Shown: positions 47,940-60,900 of the stretch, one piece after another
Numbering within the stretch: the first letter of the stretch is position 1
Layout of the letters: the number at the start of each line of letters is the position of its first letter
From: Taenia hydatigena
Lineage: Eukaryota > Platyhelminthes > Cestoda > Cyclophyllidea > Taeniidae
Direction of reading: 5' to 3'
DNA length: 64,000 bases
Assembly: GCA_036345935.2 (NCBI GenBank)
Contig: JADWOT020000001.1
Location: forward strand, 24,344,994 to 24,408,993
Program-made: the position numbers and the translations under genes
The notes under the pieces: model-generated
Told to the model about the DNA's origin: nothing
The model's input: only the letters and a program-made list of their open reading frames with translations
Databases searched by the model: none

Positions 47940-50048
47940 AAAATGATGGCTCCGTAAACCGTTATGCCCTTATGAAACCGGCACTTTTTGCTTTAAACAT
48001 ACATTAACTAAGATGTAAGATGGTGGCGAATTCATGATGGTCGCAGTTTGCCACTGCACTCTTTAATGCTAGAACGGGGTACGAAAAATTCCGCGTGTAT
48101 AAGCTTTACAAATCGTTACTGATTCAACTTAAGTAGTATCTCAGCCTTGACATACATGAACCAAAAATAGTTTTCTTTTCTCCCAAATAACGAGATATTG
48201 GAAGTAGTCCCGCCGTAAAGTGGACTCAGAGGAGGGACCTTCTGGTGTTTTAGGCTCGAACACGCTGTGGACACCCTACTGTTACCTTGTTCGCGCCGTG
48301 TGGAACCCTCACCATGGAGACACGTTCGCATCGGGTAGGGAGAAGGACATTGAGGGGTCAGTTCTCAGTACTCGTCTTTGCGAGAGTAAAAGCTTAAAAG
48401 TGCAGAAAGTTTGTTTTGTAAATTAACAATAGAACAACAGGTACAACCCTTCAGCCATGCTGTCGAAAGATAGACCGGAACCATAGCCACTAGAGTCTGC
48501 GTGGTTGAATGCACCATAAGGAGTATAGTCATTTCAATTTTAAAGTTGGAACTATTTTTCAACCAGTTTAATGCTAGAAAAGCCTCATACCGCTACATTT
48601 CTAACCAAAGAACTCATGATACTAGAAAATGTATTAGTGACGTACAGAAAGGATGTGACGCCACTGGCAAGGCTCGAAGGTCATGCTGTCCAGCGAAAGT
48701 GCAATGGCTCAATCCCTCAACGCCAACGCAACCCAAGCGTGGGATTAAACAAACAATCAAAGCATTACACAGTCCCCTTTCCCTTTTTGCTTCACCCCTG
48801 GCGATGCCCCCTGATCAACCTCCCGGACCGACCATCCCCACGCAGTTGGTGATGTAAGAAAAACACCCACGAACCAAATCCACCAGTCATCGAATTCGCG
48901 TGTAGCTGGGACGATTTGTGACTGCAGCGCTACTGACCCATCTTGCTGATTCTATTAGATCTGGACATTCGTCCTGTTTGGGAAATACATTGGAGGAGGA
49001 GGGGGGGGGGGGGGGGGACTGTGCAGACCACTACTTACAGACATCGCTCGTCACACACTACCATCCATCACTAATCACACCAACCTAAAAGCAGTGCTTA
49101 AAATAGTTTTGTGTAAATGAGGTCTTGCATCAGCTTCGCCTAGACACTGCCCTCACTTCAGTGCCAGTCAGCCCAAATCTGTCTAGCTGTCGGAGATCTA
49201 TCCAACTAAAGAAGACAGGTCCGTAACAAACTTTCCCAGGTAAAGCTTTCCTGCAAAACAAGTGGCTGGGGAAGTTGCCGAAGTCGGACGTCACTTCCAA
49301 CCCTTTGCCAAGGGGTGAACAGACCCCCCCATCTGCACCATCCACCCTTCTTCCGTCACGTTAAGGGACACGATTCAAAAATGGGAATTGGGTTAGCTCT
49401 CCTTGGGGATCGGGTTTGCCCTTAGCTGTCACCAATGTAGCGCTGCAAGACTTTTCCGAAGACAAAGTAAGGCACAGCACTCGGACAGAAAACGCATTGC
49501 AGACATACGGAAGAGCTGAGTGGACTACTGGCATGACCCGCAAGCCACGCTGCGCACCGGAGGTAGAAAGGCGTAACTTTCAGTCCATGTGTAGCCAAAA
49601 GGGAGGAATTAAGCAAACGCTTAATTTGTTACAACAGGATAACCGTGCTAATTGCTGAATGACTGGAAAAGCTATTAAGTTGCCGTTTATACAGCGCTAC
49701 TGATTTCTTCGACTTAAAAGTAGTCTGCACTCAAAAAATAGAATTAAACAAACCTATTTAATCACCGGTTTGTCTGGCTGCTTAATTTAGGAAAGCCAAT
49801 GCAAAATACATAAAAGTGCAGGACTCGTTGTAATAAGCAGGTGTTTATGCGCGTGATTTTGGATCCTGTCGAGATACCAACTGGACAAGACTTCGATACA
49901 ATCGCCCTCATACATGCAGTTTCACGCGAAATTATAACAAAACAATGAGCTCCACGAAACACGAATTCGTATATGGAGTTTCGTACGCTAGATTCATTAA
50001 CAGAGTTAATGGTTAGGTGGATGTATTTTAAGAAGTTTGACAGAAAGA
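47940..50048. other. Upstream of the Na+/H+ exchanger; nothing recognised
   Basis: Includes a poly(G) tract. No exon-like segment with both splice sites was seen. Confidence 0.45.
48992..49017. repeat. GGA/poly(G) tract
   Basis: Two GGA units followed by 17 G. Confidence 0.9.
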
Positions 50049-50290
50049 TTATCCTCTTCTGAGGTCGTAGCGTCCATTCACTAGAGCGTATTTTACGATT
50101 TGGAGCTCGAAGCAGCCGACCCGTTCGTCAATCTGTTGAGGTGTGGGTTGTTGAAGAAGGCAAGTTTTGCCATCATAGCGAACAGCAATTAGCCCAAACC
50201 AAATGCTAATGATACTTTTTGAAATAAGAATATTGTTTTGTTGTGTCTCCATTTGAAACGAAAAAGCCGCTGACTGATAGGTTTTAGCTA

Positions 50291-50687
50291 CTAATAGCCG
50301 TGTCGAGTGCCCAGCCACGCGCCTAAAAGTATAGGAGTGTGGTCTAGAAACCACGAACAACGAGACTCGCTACTTCGTTTCCACTTCGGTGGAAGACGCA
50401 AAATCTTGATGGTGGAGTTGTAACGTAGATGAGGGTTACCAAAGTGGATGAAGAAAGTCCGATGGAAAATTAGACCCACTACAACCTATGCAAGGTGGGC
50501 GAAGCTTGAACCAAAGAAGAAATTAGTCTGTGCCATTCGCTTGATGGCAATCAAATCGGGTTGCAGACTCATCAGTGTTTTGTTGGAGCAATCTTCCGAT
50601 AGCAGCACAAACTCGACTTCGGAGTACGTATCCATGGAATGATGAATATGCAGAATCTCATGCTGCGGTGTTTTTGAAGGAAGGGCG
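50291..50687 (-). pseudogene. C-terminal part of a KIAA2013 (DUF2152)-like membrane protein, interrupted
   Basis: From an acceptor at 50688 (CTAACTTACAG|C) the minus strand reads TPQHEILHIHHSMDTYSEVEF and on to VLLSEDCSNKTLMSLQPDLI, IKRMAQTNFFFGSSFAHLA. A TAG at 50488-50486 follows, and the same frame goes on as VVVGLIFHRTFFIHFGN. Together the two halves make one hydrophobic helix with flanking segments. Their order (short lumenal strands, HxxHMAQ-like segment, helix near the C-terminus) resembles the end of KIAA2013, a type I membrane protein of unknown function. The stop sits in the middle of the helix, and another frame takes over near 50360-50049 (CFELQIVKYALVNGRYD). Either the gene is broken or an exon boundary was missed. 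The similarity is weak and from memory. Confidence 0.4.
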
Positions 50688-51030
50688 CTGTAAGTTAGTA
50701 AGCACCAGGAGGACGTTCAAATTCAGCTTAAAAGTTGTTTGAAAAGTCGCATTTATTGTGCAAACAGCATACCACCGTATCTTGGAATCTGAATTAAATA
50801 CTCCATTGAAAGTCTTTTACTTTTGTGCGTTTACATCGCATGAAAACGTTACCAAACGTGACAACAGCGCACGCAGATACGAAGCAATGGAAGGCTACAA
50901 GAAACAACCACGACTGAGTTAGCTCCATTAAGAAGAGAGGCGGTAAAGTGTGATAAATTTTAACAATTTCTTATCAGATGTCAACTAAGAATTTCATAAA
51001 AATCATCTCTTTGAAATACAACCATCTCAC

Positions 51031-51155
51031 GTCGACAACGGTAAAAATAATGCACCACATAGAGTAGTCCGTAATCAATGTACCCTGAAGGATTTCCATC
51101 GGCGTCAAATGTTTGTGCCAACATTGTCTCGGAGTCGTATAGAGGGCGTGGAATG
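51031..51155 (-). other. Candidate exon of the same KIAA2013-like gene
   Basis: Lies between an acceptor (TTTGAATAG|C) and a strong donor (CGAC|GTGAGA). It reads IPRPLYDSETMLAQTFDADG, then NPSGYIDYGLLYVVHYFYRC. The LA..(A/D)A(D/E)G.P...Y and Y.C pattern recalls the lumenal C-terminal domain of KIAA2013. The end phase (1) does not fit the start phase (2) of the next recognised exon at 50687, so a boundary or an exon between them is missing. Confidence 0.35.
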
Positions 51156-51797
51156 CTATTCAAATTTCATGTATCAGCATGTCAAACAAATTATCTGCCT
51201 TCGATCAGTCTCCGCCGAGAGGGAGGTCTTGAATTTTTGGAGATGATAAAGGAGAGGCACAGGTGAACGCTTCATGCAACAAAACCATGGAACTAAGACA
51301 ACGAAGCACAGCGCTCTGCGGTGTTATCCTACCATAAACACAATTCCTTCCTCGAGTTATCGTCACGTCGAACTACTTGAAATGCGACAATTCTGAGATG
51401 TACGAGCACAAAGGCATAAATTCAACATTAAGGAAATTAGAACCCCAAAAACAACAATGTTGGTGACAATGATTTTCGTCAGCAAACTCCACGAATCACA
51501 CTACCTAATTCACTCCTATTGACTACATAGGCATCTTCGAGTTCTTACTAGTGGCTCCTCGAGTAGGAAATGGGAATTCACTTTGCACTAAAACTCGTCG
51601 ATTAGAGATGCTATTTGCTGACCGACCCCGGATGCAATCAACGAACGAAGTAAATCTTCCACTTCCGCGACATTGCGCCCATTAAATACATCGATAGATG
51701 TGGAGCACGAGGAATGAATTGCAAGAGAATTTTATTTCTATTCTGTAGGTAACAATATCACTACGATATAATTCCTGGTAACTGAAACAGACCAATA

Positions 51798-52073
51798 TCA
51801 AGCCTTTTGAATCACAATCAGCAGCAAATCGCGTTCTGAAAAAAAAGGTAAGTGAAATAAATCGAGCGCATAGTCTAAAATATGTCCAAATGCGGGTTGA
51901 CATACGTGGAGCTACCATAATCTCACTTTTTTTGCTTCGAATACGCAGAAAAGTGAGATCATTGGTCGGATCCAGGTCTTTAACCACGGACGAAGATTTA
52001 TTTACAAGGGCTTGAATCAACCCACAGTAGTGAACAGTCAGACTATTTTCAAGAGTTGTCCGGATCGCGATTC
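51798..52073 (-). CDS. DYNLRB: Dynein light chain roadblock, copy 1 (last two exons)
   Basis: Roadblock light chains dimerise on the intermediate chains of dynein (cytoplasmic, and some axonemal) and help bind cargo. Exon 52073-51906 (168 nt, phases 1-1) encodes [19 protein letters not shown], then [20 protein letters not shown] and SEIMVAP. After a 70-nt intron (CCAC|GTATGT...TTTTTTTCAG|AA), exon 51835-51798 encodes [12 protein letters not shown] and a stop. This matches the end of animal DYNLRB almost residue for residue (GIPIKST..., [32 protein letters not shown]), and the intron positions are conserved. The N-terminal ~28 codons should lie upstream. A 50-nt candidate is at 53235-53186. 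Exons of another gene on the same strand surround this one, so it may be nested in an intron. Confidence 0.88.
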
Positions 52074-53185
52074 CTAGGTTCATGTAAGAGCATTCCACGA
52101 TTAAAATAGTAAAAAACACAGAGCCTTTTATGCACATGAGAATCAGTTATACTGTCGCCTTAGAAAGCATGATAGAACCCACAGGAATAGAAAAATCGGG
52201 TTAAATTTCAGCAGAACAAACACTTCTAACCTTCCCGATTTGAAACTATTACACCGATAACACCTGGGTGGGCTCGTAGCCTTTTTATAATTTCATCAGC
52301 CTCTGACTAAAATTTACGAAGATTAAAGAATTTTAAAGAACATATTAATCGGAATAAGAATGCGAAAACGAACAGGAAAACTGCAAACAAGCGCACCTTT
52401 CCTTCTTTTGGAATACCACGGCTCTTAATTCGAAGAAAAGCACAAAGTGTGAGCAAAGAAGTGTTTCAATTTCTGAATTATTTTCATCGAAAAGCGACTG
52501 CCAAATAAAAACGTGTCGGTAGTACAATGAGATCCCAGAAAGTTAAAATTCGCTACGTCCTTCAACGGTCAACGCCTTAAAATTGGCGAGCAAAAAGTAA
52601 ACCGTCGGCCTAGATATTAAATGAAGAACCCAAAGCTTTCCTGAAAATGTCACGCTAACTTCATTCCAGATTACAAGACAAAAATTACGCTGCCATCAAA
52701 AAGGTCCACTGAAGATTAGGAAAAATGCCTGAGGTTATGTTGGTCGAACGATAGCAAAATTTAGAAAATCGGAGAACAGAACTTAGGGAGAGGAAAAAGC
52801 GTATCCCTAGGAAGTACTTACAACTTTGCAAAGGGAAAGGATCCTTCAATAAATAAGCAAGCATTACTGATTTACTAGACAATATCGAAGTGTTTCAAGC
52901 AAATTCTTAGAAAGTGTGAAAAGTTTCATAAAAACATAGCACCAGGTAGTGAAGCACACAAGAATGTGATAGACACCAAAAGCAACATCCAGCTACGCCT
53001 AGTACAGCAGATATTTCAATATCTACTCATGTATTCTACTATCAACCACGCGAGTTAGGCATAAGCAACTTAAGTCATCACAGGAAAATCTCAAAGTAAA
53101 TTTAGCCACTCAATCAAACCAATGGCTCCATGGGGAAAAATTCGCTCGAAACAAGAAAAGTTAACCGAAAAGTAGGACCGCTCAC

Positions 53186-53235
53186 CATCTAGAAGGGTAA
53201 TTGCCAAATTCCAAGCAATTATGCCAATGCCGCGG
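53186..53235 (-). other. Possible upstream exon of roadblock copy 1
   Basis: A 50-nt segment between TCTCTTATTAG| and GATG|GTGAGC reads RGIGIIAWNLAITLLDG and ends in phase 1, as needed to join the 52073 exon. Animal roadblock has KGVQGIIVVNTEG here. GIGII, N and the final acidic-Gly agree, but five extra residues lie between, so the assignment is tentative. Confidence 0.3.
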
Positions 53236-54429
53236 CTAATAAGAGAGGGAGCAATATTAACAAGCACACAATAAACAAGCCCAAAACGTGTGTATGCCAG
53301 TAGATTCCTTAATTTTAATACTAAAGCTTGCATGGATTTCCAAAACATTTTATAAAATTTTAGCCACACGCCTAAATACTTCCATTTCTATGGTGCGAGA
53401 TGAGCTCCAGATGTGGCAATTTAATTGCATACAGCATATCGGAAATAAATTGCATGTCAAGCACCTGTAAGTTAAAATAAATTAGCGAGATATCACCAAA
53501 CAGCAATGCATTGCTAGGCAGATCTTAAGATGGTTGTTACAATCTGTGGTAAATGTTCCATTCTGTCACAAATAAAAGAGATATTAATTGCTATACATTG
53601 GCGGCCTGCACTTGCCATCAAATAAGGACGTGTGTTCCACTAGCGTGTATCAGATATAAGAAGGTAGTTTAGCAGCCTCCTAACCCTCGCGGCAGGTAGA
53701 TTTACTTCAATGACTAAAATTGCAGTAGTTATGTGCAATAATAACGGACATAAATATCTTTACGTAAATGGATCAAATTTAACTGTAATTATAAATGATG
53801 ACGATTACTGTCCGTCAAGGACAATCCATGTTGACCAAAGAAAATAGCCCTGGAAACAGGTTTCACTTTTTCGACTCAAGTTTGAAATGGTGGGTTTCAA
53901 GCCAGTATACAATTAGTTCGGTTGAGACAGACTGAAGAATTGCTATTTTTCTACTTCCAGAGATTGTTTTATTGCTCTTACCTTTCTCTGGTCGTTTTCT
54001 TCCATTTACTTCATCCTTCGTGGGCGCACCGTTTACTGCGTTTGTACCGTGATTTCTGTGCTTCCTTCCAGCCTATATGATCATTTTTATAGCTTAACAT
54101 GGTTCACTGTCTTCTCAGACAAGTAATGCATTCAATTTTTTTGAAGTTCTTTGCTAGACAACTTTTCTCAAATTTTCCCCTGCTCTAGTTATTTTAAGTG
54201 CGGTTTGATAATTAAATGCGTGCTGCGTATAGCTTGTTTGTGTTCGCAGTGAAAATTTCCACTTTATCCTTCAACACTGTCGTGGACATCCGTCGTTTTA
54301 TATTTCTTAACGGAATCGTTTATTCATGAATTTTACTGAACTTAGCACCAAAATTGAGTTGGTTTTGTTGGTGCACTTTTGTGTGACTTGACTTTTACTG
54401 TCTCACGGCAATTACCACCACACACTCAC

Positions 54430-54754
54430 TTTGTGGGACATTTATGTCGTTCCTGCATTAAAATAGCTGGCTTATTTAAATAATCAGCTTCAAGGGTCGT
54501 AGTATCTTGCTTTAAGTTTTCCGCAAATGTTTTTTTTATAATCTGATCTAAAATTCGAAACTCAGTCATTGATCTTCTACTCCAAGTCTGCACGAAAGCT
54601 GGCTGATCTGCTTTTTTTCCATTTAGAATGAAGTTGAAGACACCTTCAATCGGATTCAAATGCACAAGGGTGTTCAGGGCGTCATCATCATGAACAACGA
54701 TGGTGGGTCGTTTTCCTGTTTGGTAGCATATTGAATGCGTTTTATGAATAACTC
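54430..54754 (-). other. Candidate coding exon, product unknown
   Basis: Open on the minus strand from an AG at 54755 to a strong donor AAA|GTGAGT at 54430. It reads THSICYQTGKRPTIVVHDDD, then VHLNPIEGVFNFILNGKK, LDQIIKKTFAENLKQDTTTL and ILMQERHKCPT. It lies between the 55490 exon and the 51-50 kb exons and may belong to the same gene. I recognise no domain. Confidence 0.35.
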
Positions 54755-55290
54755 CTCAAGTTCACTATGCAGGTACTTGGTTTATCGTGTGTGCATGCAT
54801 TTTCACGCAGGATGGAATTTCCTATTTCAAACTGAACGCCTTTTTTAGTTCCGTTTCTTTATGAATAGTCGCTTTCGTCTTATTAAAGTCGAAGATTATG
54901 TGGCTAGTATGCTTATCGAAGTTCCGTTCATTGAAGTTTAGTTTATCCTCAAATAAGTGTTTGGATAGTTTGTAAGCTTACAGTCCCTGTTTTCAGAGTA
55001 AATTTTCTTGGAAACATATCGACTGCTTGGGAGGTTTAAACTGAGAGCATGGCGTATCATTATCGTCTCTTATCATGTGAAATCCTTTCCCACTACTCCG
55101 ATCATACCAATTTATTCATTCAAACACCTACAAGTCAGAGTTTTCATGGTTGAATCAGAAAAAGAGAGAAGAAGACGTTACATTTCAGATAAATTTATGC
55201 CGTAATTTACCGAAAAGGTCTTCTATGGCTATTAAAGTTTGTCATGTAGATTAGAAGCGATTCGCTTTTTAGCCTTGAAGTAATGATAAC

Positions 55291-55490
55291 CTATATGGCC
55301 ATTGCCTACTCTGACCATTGGAGTACATGAGAAGTTAGTTACGCATTGCCTGTGCCGCTTCGCACAATGCTCGTCTCTTGCGTTTTGCAGCTGTACGAAA
55401 TCGGTAAATATGGATAGTAATGAAAGCTCTTGAGGATAATGTCTGCCTACTAGGGAATGCAGTTCATTATCCCCTTGCAAATAAATCGTC
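55291..55490 (-). other. Candidate N-terminal exon of the KIAA2013-like gene
   Basis: A 200-nt segment between CCCTCCCTATACAG|G and CATATAG|GTTATC starts in phase 2 and ends in phase 1. It reads TIYLQGDNELHSLVGRHYP, then ARDEHCAKRHRQC and MVRVGNGHIG. The C...R......V.NG.(L/I)G pattern recalls the N-terminal lumenal region of KIAA2013 (a Cys followed by VANGFLAL). No start codon or signal exon was found upstream. The identification is weak. Confidence 0.35.
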
Positions 55491-56178
55491 CTGTATAGGG
55501 AGGGATTGGCGATTGCCACAGCAGGTAAAAGGTGTCAAAGGTAATATCTTTTAATTGTACAATTTATCGTGTTTATGCTATTATTACAAAGCCATGTTTC
55601 CATTAGTACCATTCCGCTTGGGTAACTGATCTTTTGGCCCTTCGTTTTCTCTGCTTTGCCAATTTGAACTAATAATTTGATCCAAATCTTTTGGTTCATT
55701 TGTTTACCCCTCACAGTTTTAAGCACTTATTATCCGTTAACGTGAAGGAGGGATGAACGTAGGACTTGTGAGAACTATTGATATCACGAGGTTTTGGGTG
55801 GATAGTTGGATTCCTTTCAGCTTTGCCTTGCCTTGCCCACCTCTGTCGCTCAGTACGATGATTATTTGCTGGCAGAGAGTAATGCAACCGAAATTTAGAA
55901 GCGTTTGGCAGAACCAGACGTCAAGGCAATAAAAAGTTCGCCCTTCATTCTACATTCTTGTAGTGGCTCGTGCGACAGTTGTCATTTAACTCTGTTAACT
56001 TGGAGAGTGCAGATGGCCAATCCATATAGAATGTGGTAGAGATGTTATCAAAGTGTTGTGGAAGCTTTAACATCTTGGAGATTTGCCAATTTGTGCCGTG
56101 ATCGGACACCGAGTCTACCAGCACGGAAGATACAGAACCAGGAAAATAGTGGATGAGGTGGTTCTTTTTCCCTTACAG

Positions 56179-56444
56179 CTGTGCCCATCCGCACGACGAT
56201 GGACAAACCAATGACGGTGCACTATTGTGCGCTCTCACAACAACTCGTTTCCAAATCGAGGGCTGGCGTCCGTGATGGCGATCCTACTAACGACCTCACT
56301 TTTCTGCGCATCCGAAGCAAGAAGAATGAGATTATGATTGCACCTGGTGGGTATTTGCCTGTAACTGTGCCTTGGACTTGGAACTTCATTTTACCTTCAG
56401 GTGTAGTCTACCAGCCGTTTCTTTTTTCAGTAAGCTCTAAATAG
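56179..56444 (+). CDS. DYNLRB: Dynein light chain roadblock, copy 2 (last two exons, divergent tail)
   Basis: Exon 56179-56346 follows CTTTTTCCCTTACAG| and ends CCTG|GTGGGT. At 168 nt with phases 1-1 it equals the central exon of copy 1. It reads [20 protein letters not shown], then [20 protein letters not shown] and NEIMIAP. A 54-nt intron ends TTTACCTTCAG|, and exon 56401-56444 gives [13 protein letters not shown] and a stop. The length of the last strand agrees with the family (14 residues after AP), but the sequence does not. The usual charged D-K-D and IVIQ are replaced. It is transcribed away from copy 1, with about 4 kb between the two. No 5' exon was found. It may be a specialised paralogue or a copy starting to decay. 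Confidence 0.78.
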
Positions 56445-57918
56445 TTTTGATCGCTCTCCTGTGATGCTTTACAATACAACAATGCCCGCAAGACCGGTTT
56501 ACTTGATTCCTGCTTTGTTGTGCTTTCTTGCGAATCTTTGGCTACTTCGATTATAATTTACCCTCAAAGCAGTTTCACGTTGAATTTCTTGCTGTATCTC
56601 GACTAAATTTAATACGACTTCCCCGTTTTTTTGATTGCGCAGAATGTGCTATCTAAAGAATAGCGATTGGCGCCTCTTATTTTGTATTAGAACCCAAAAT
56701 TTTTTGGTAGCTTTTAACCCACTGATAACGATTTATTCACTATGCTTAGTCTTTTTAGGAACAACCAGATTTTATCTTTATTTGCCCAAAATGGTGACAT
56801 TTAGTAATTTCATTCGTACTTAATCTCTCAAAGATATGTGATAGCTTCCGTCAATTCGTGGCCCTTGTAGCCAACTCAATTTTCGTGATTTGCCAGCTTT
56901 GATTACTTCTTCCTCAGTCATGCAACCTTGGTGCCTTTTTTTAGCATTCCCAAGATCAACTTTTCCCAATGCGAGGGGCTAACCGGTCGTGTTCAGTTAA
57001 ATAAGACTAATGCATTTTAGTTTTGTCAACTACCATCTACAAAGCTTCAGATTCATACTCCCTGATTGGCCTTTAGAATCTTCAGGGAGATTTGCTGTGG
57101 TCGGCCTGATGGTTGCAACCCCTACCAGTTTATTATCACGTGTCCAAATTGTTATTTTTCGATACACTCGAGTCATATGCTTGTCCAGCGGTACCAGGAA
57201 CTACCAAACAGCCATACTTCATTCAAGTACATGACGCCTATGACGATGCCCATTGTCTCATCCACCTACCATTACCTGTACGCCAGGGTGTCCAGCCAAG
57301 TTTGCGGCAAGTCCCCAACCGAGTCTACTGGCCTACCATTCATTGATGACATTTCATCATGGCAATAACGCACAACGTTTGGGTTCTTTTTTGTCAACCA
57401 TTAGCCCTACTCCATTTTTGAATAATACCAAGGTGCAGCAAGGCGAGATCGGTATAGTCACCACGCTTCCCCATGACGACCTGAAGAAACTCAGAAATGC
57501 GTTGTAATGAAGAGCTTGCACTCACCGTCTTTTGACGCCGTCCGGGTGGTTTAAATTGTCGAGACTTACTCGGTTTAGGAGATCAAACTTGAACCACTGT
57601 TAAATTGGCCACATTTTTATACCTTGTAGACAAGGAGTACACACTGATCGTGGTTCAGGAAATTGGAAACGAGTGACTTCGGTCCACCACCAATGGCATT
57701 CACCACATATCCTGGCAGTCCATCGTTTTTGCACACCTCACTTTTTTTTTTCTCTCACTCCCTGTTGAATGTTTAAAAAGACACCGATTTCCATGTAACA
57801 GATGAGAAAGATTATTTTTTATCAGAAGGTAGGGTAAATGAGGGTATGGAAAGATAGAGAGTTACTCCTCAACTACCAGCCCAGAGAACGGGCGAGGCAG
57901 TATCACATAAGAGTAGCA
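56445..57918. other. Between roadblock copy 2 and LACTB2; nothing firm
   Basis: Overlapping plus-strand frames near 57.0-57.5 kb include a CPNC motif, but three frames are open at once and no splice sites frame them, so none is called. Confidence 0.4.
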
Positions 57919-60900
57919 TTAAGAATGATTGATAAGGTGATTGTTGCAGGCCTTCTCTACCGAAGTCCACTTCCACAGCCACTCCTCGTTAAGCACCTCG
58001 GGTAGGTAGCCAGGGCGAGCGATAGCAGTAGCCTGTTTGAAGTCACTTTCGCAGCGAACTTCTTTGGTGCTAGCAGTAATGGGTTCGGGAATGTGAAAAT
58101 CGGTGGTCTCCTTGGCCTGCAGCCAGAAGAGGCATTGGCGCAGGTTGTTCATGGCCAGTTGTTTCATCTTATCTACTGCGGAGGGGTAGATTTGCTCCAG
58201 CAGAGAATTCTCACTCAACCAGGTGTCTTCTGGATTGTTTAGGAGGCCATCTTTAGTCTGAAAAGCATGGAGAGTTTGTGCCAATTGAACCAAGCTAAAC
58301 CAACAGGTAAGTAACATTTTAGGCGTTGGGGCTCTGAGTTGGCACTAAGCCTATTATTGCGAGCGAGAGGTTTATAGACTTAAACAGAGTTGTAGCGTCT
58401 GTGAGTTGTGACGAGGTTCTGCAGAAAATATACATTAGGTAGGCGGGCGCCCCCACCTCTCGGAGCGCCAAACGTCACGGCAAGAGGGAGTCGCAATTTA
58501 TAAACAAACGATGCACAGAATGCATCAGTTCTCACCTTAGCAATATGCTTCTTCCGAATGGCAAGGTATTCATCTATTTTCGCCACCGGGTCGGTTATCA
58601 CCTCGCCATGGGCAGGCAGGAAACAGAGTTTGGGGTTATTGCACTTGACGACGAATTCCCGCAACACCTCAAGGGAGCGCATGTAGGCTAGCAGATCGAG
58701 CACAATTGTTGTACCAAAGCCTACATTGGTAAATAAGTAGACACTGGTTGATCAAGGCGCAAGCTAAGGGCTTGTACAACTGCAAGAGCAGTGAGAAAGA
58801 CCTCAAGGCGACCTGACCAGTTAATCAATGCTTCCACAAGCTCACACGGCATTAGGTAAAGGCGGTATTACATGGACCAATCAGAAAACGGACGTCTGCG
58901 CAGGCAATGTAGAGGCCTGGCAAATGGCAGCGGTTAACTGCGTAGACACGTAGCCAAGGAAGCAAAAGCCTTAGATAAGAGCTTGGGAATGAACGCTATT
59001 CATGCCGAAAGAACAGAATACAATAAATTCAGGATGGAGTAAATCGCCCTCCCATTAGTCAGTTAATGAAAGGCACCACGATTTTCGACGCAGGTGTCAT
59101 GGCAACGTTACTTTTACTAGGCTATGAATTCATGCAAAGGCCAAATTAACCGAAGGCGAGGAACTAAACTAACGACCAGTACCCGTCAGATTGTGTAAAA
59201 GTAGTAGGTTTCGGAAGATTACTAGCGTAAAATAAAAATAATAGCAGTGAGGAGTTAAATCACTAAACAGAGGAATGGGTTCCAAAAACATCCAAGAGTA
59301 GCCTTTTGCAGTTTCTAACACGACAGGATGAATCGAAAGGTAACACCCTCGGCTTAAAAGGGAGCAGGGTGACAAAGCTAGAGATAGAATTCCTACGCGG
59401 ATATGGTCCCCACCCCTAGCATCACTTCGCACAACGGGGATCTTAACTAACACACAACAGCGGTGCAGAGTGTTCAAGGGTGAAATTCAACGCCTGAAGG
59501 CTTCTTCGAAAGAAGCAGGAGTTAAAGCGTTACAGGCCGTAGGAGCTGATCCAAGCAATGGTCAAGATTGCATCCCGTTAGGCATAGGTGAGTGCCTCGA
59601 AAGGAGCGTAAGCGACATGGATACATTTCACGGCCATCTACAACAGACACAGACTTTGTGGATCATAAAACCGAAGGCGTAGAAAGTTATCATCGATTTT
59701 TGAAACGTGGCAAAGAATACAATCGTGTGACAGATCAAGAGAATCCAGACTCACAAACGCCAAGGCAATGGAACAATAATCCATTTTCCTTCACTTTTAG
59801 CCGTTTTTTAGTGCAAATTTAATCAAGTCGTAAAAACGATTCGTATTTAGAAGGTATACACAATAGCGCTCTCCAGGTAACCCCTCGGCACAGAAGCACA
59901 AATACTGCACAAAGAAGCAAAGTTTTTCGCCAAAGAGGGGTGTGCGAGACGCACCTAAAGCAGGCAGAGTCCGTTACAAAACCTGAACCCGAAGCCCCAC
60001 AGATCTGAAGTGACTATGTAGCAGAGGTTGTTTCGGCTCACATAGCCCGCATGTAATAAAAGCAACATGGATGCACTTTGTTGAGTGTGTTGTAGGCTTG
60101 TAAAGTTCAATTTTGTACAACACTTCGACATTAGAAGCAAACGACCCAGCCTCAACTACCTCCTTTGCAGCCCAATTTTGTCGCATCTGTCCGTCCCATC
60201 TCTCATGGGACGGTCCGAAACCAGGATATGATTATGGTTGCCTGGAGGAATATCGACAAGGGAATATATGGGAAGCCAATGAAACAATATCAGGCGTGAC
60301 GTCTTGCATTGTCCAACAACATTGCCACCTTTGTCAGGCACATTCAGCGAAGCGGAGGAGCTGCTTGCATAACTCTGGGTGGATCGTAGACCCAATTAGT
60401 TGGCTAGACCTTTGGTCGTACGTCCTTATTAAACACGTCCAGTAGAAGTGAAAGTTACGTAGCGGATGGGTCGTTTCGAGCTGCCTGATGATATGCCTGT
60501 CTGTTGAAGAAAATTTCCACTACAAGACCATTTCGCATCACAAGTAAAACAGTCAGCGAACAATCCAAAACGCACAACACGTGGGAAAAGTAGAGAACAA
60601 AGAGATGAGTAGTCTTTCCTTCTTTGACGCTAGACATTAGGATGAAATTTTTTAATGGAATTTTGCACGTCACGTTCTACTATCGCAGACCATGATGTTC
60701 CTAACCCGCCTTCCCCCAAGTTAGCGAGAAGTTTCTACTGTGTCGAAACATTGTTAACCACAGTTTGCAGGCCAGAGAGCCTAGGACCCCAATCAGGTCC
60801 ACTCAGCTGAAACTTTGCTACGTGGGAGTCAAACGTGAATGAGGAAATCGTAGAAAGCACGATAGAAAAATGCAGAGCCACATGCACCTCTCGGTGACAC

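Noticed and set aside
57010..57507. Three overlapping plus frames, one with CPNC
   Set aside because: All three frames are open over the same bases, so openness is not informative, and no exon boundaries were evident.
59470..60445. Plus frames with Cys/His residues, considered as an integrase zinc finger
   Set aside because: The spacing does not fit HHCC, no neighbouring integrase core or RT was found, and other frames are equally open.
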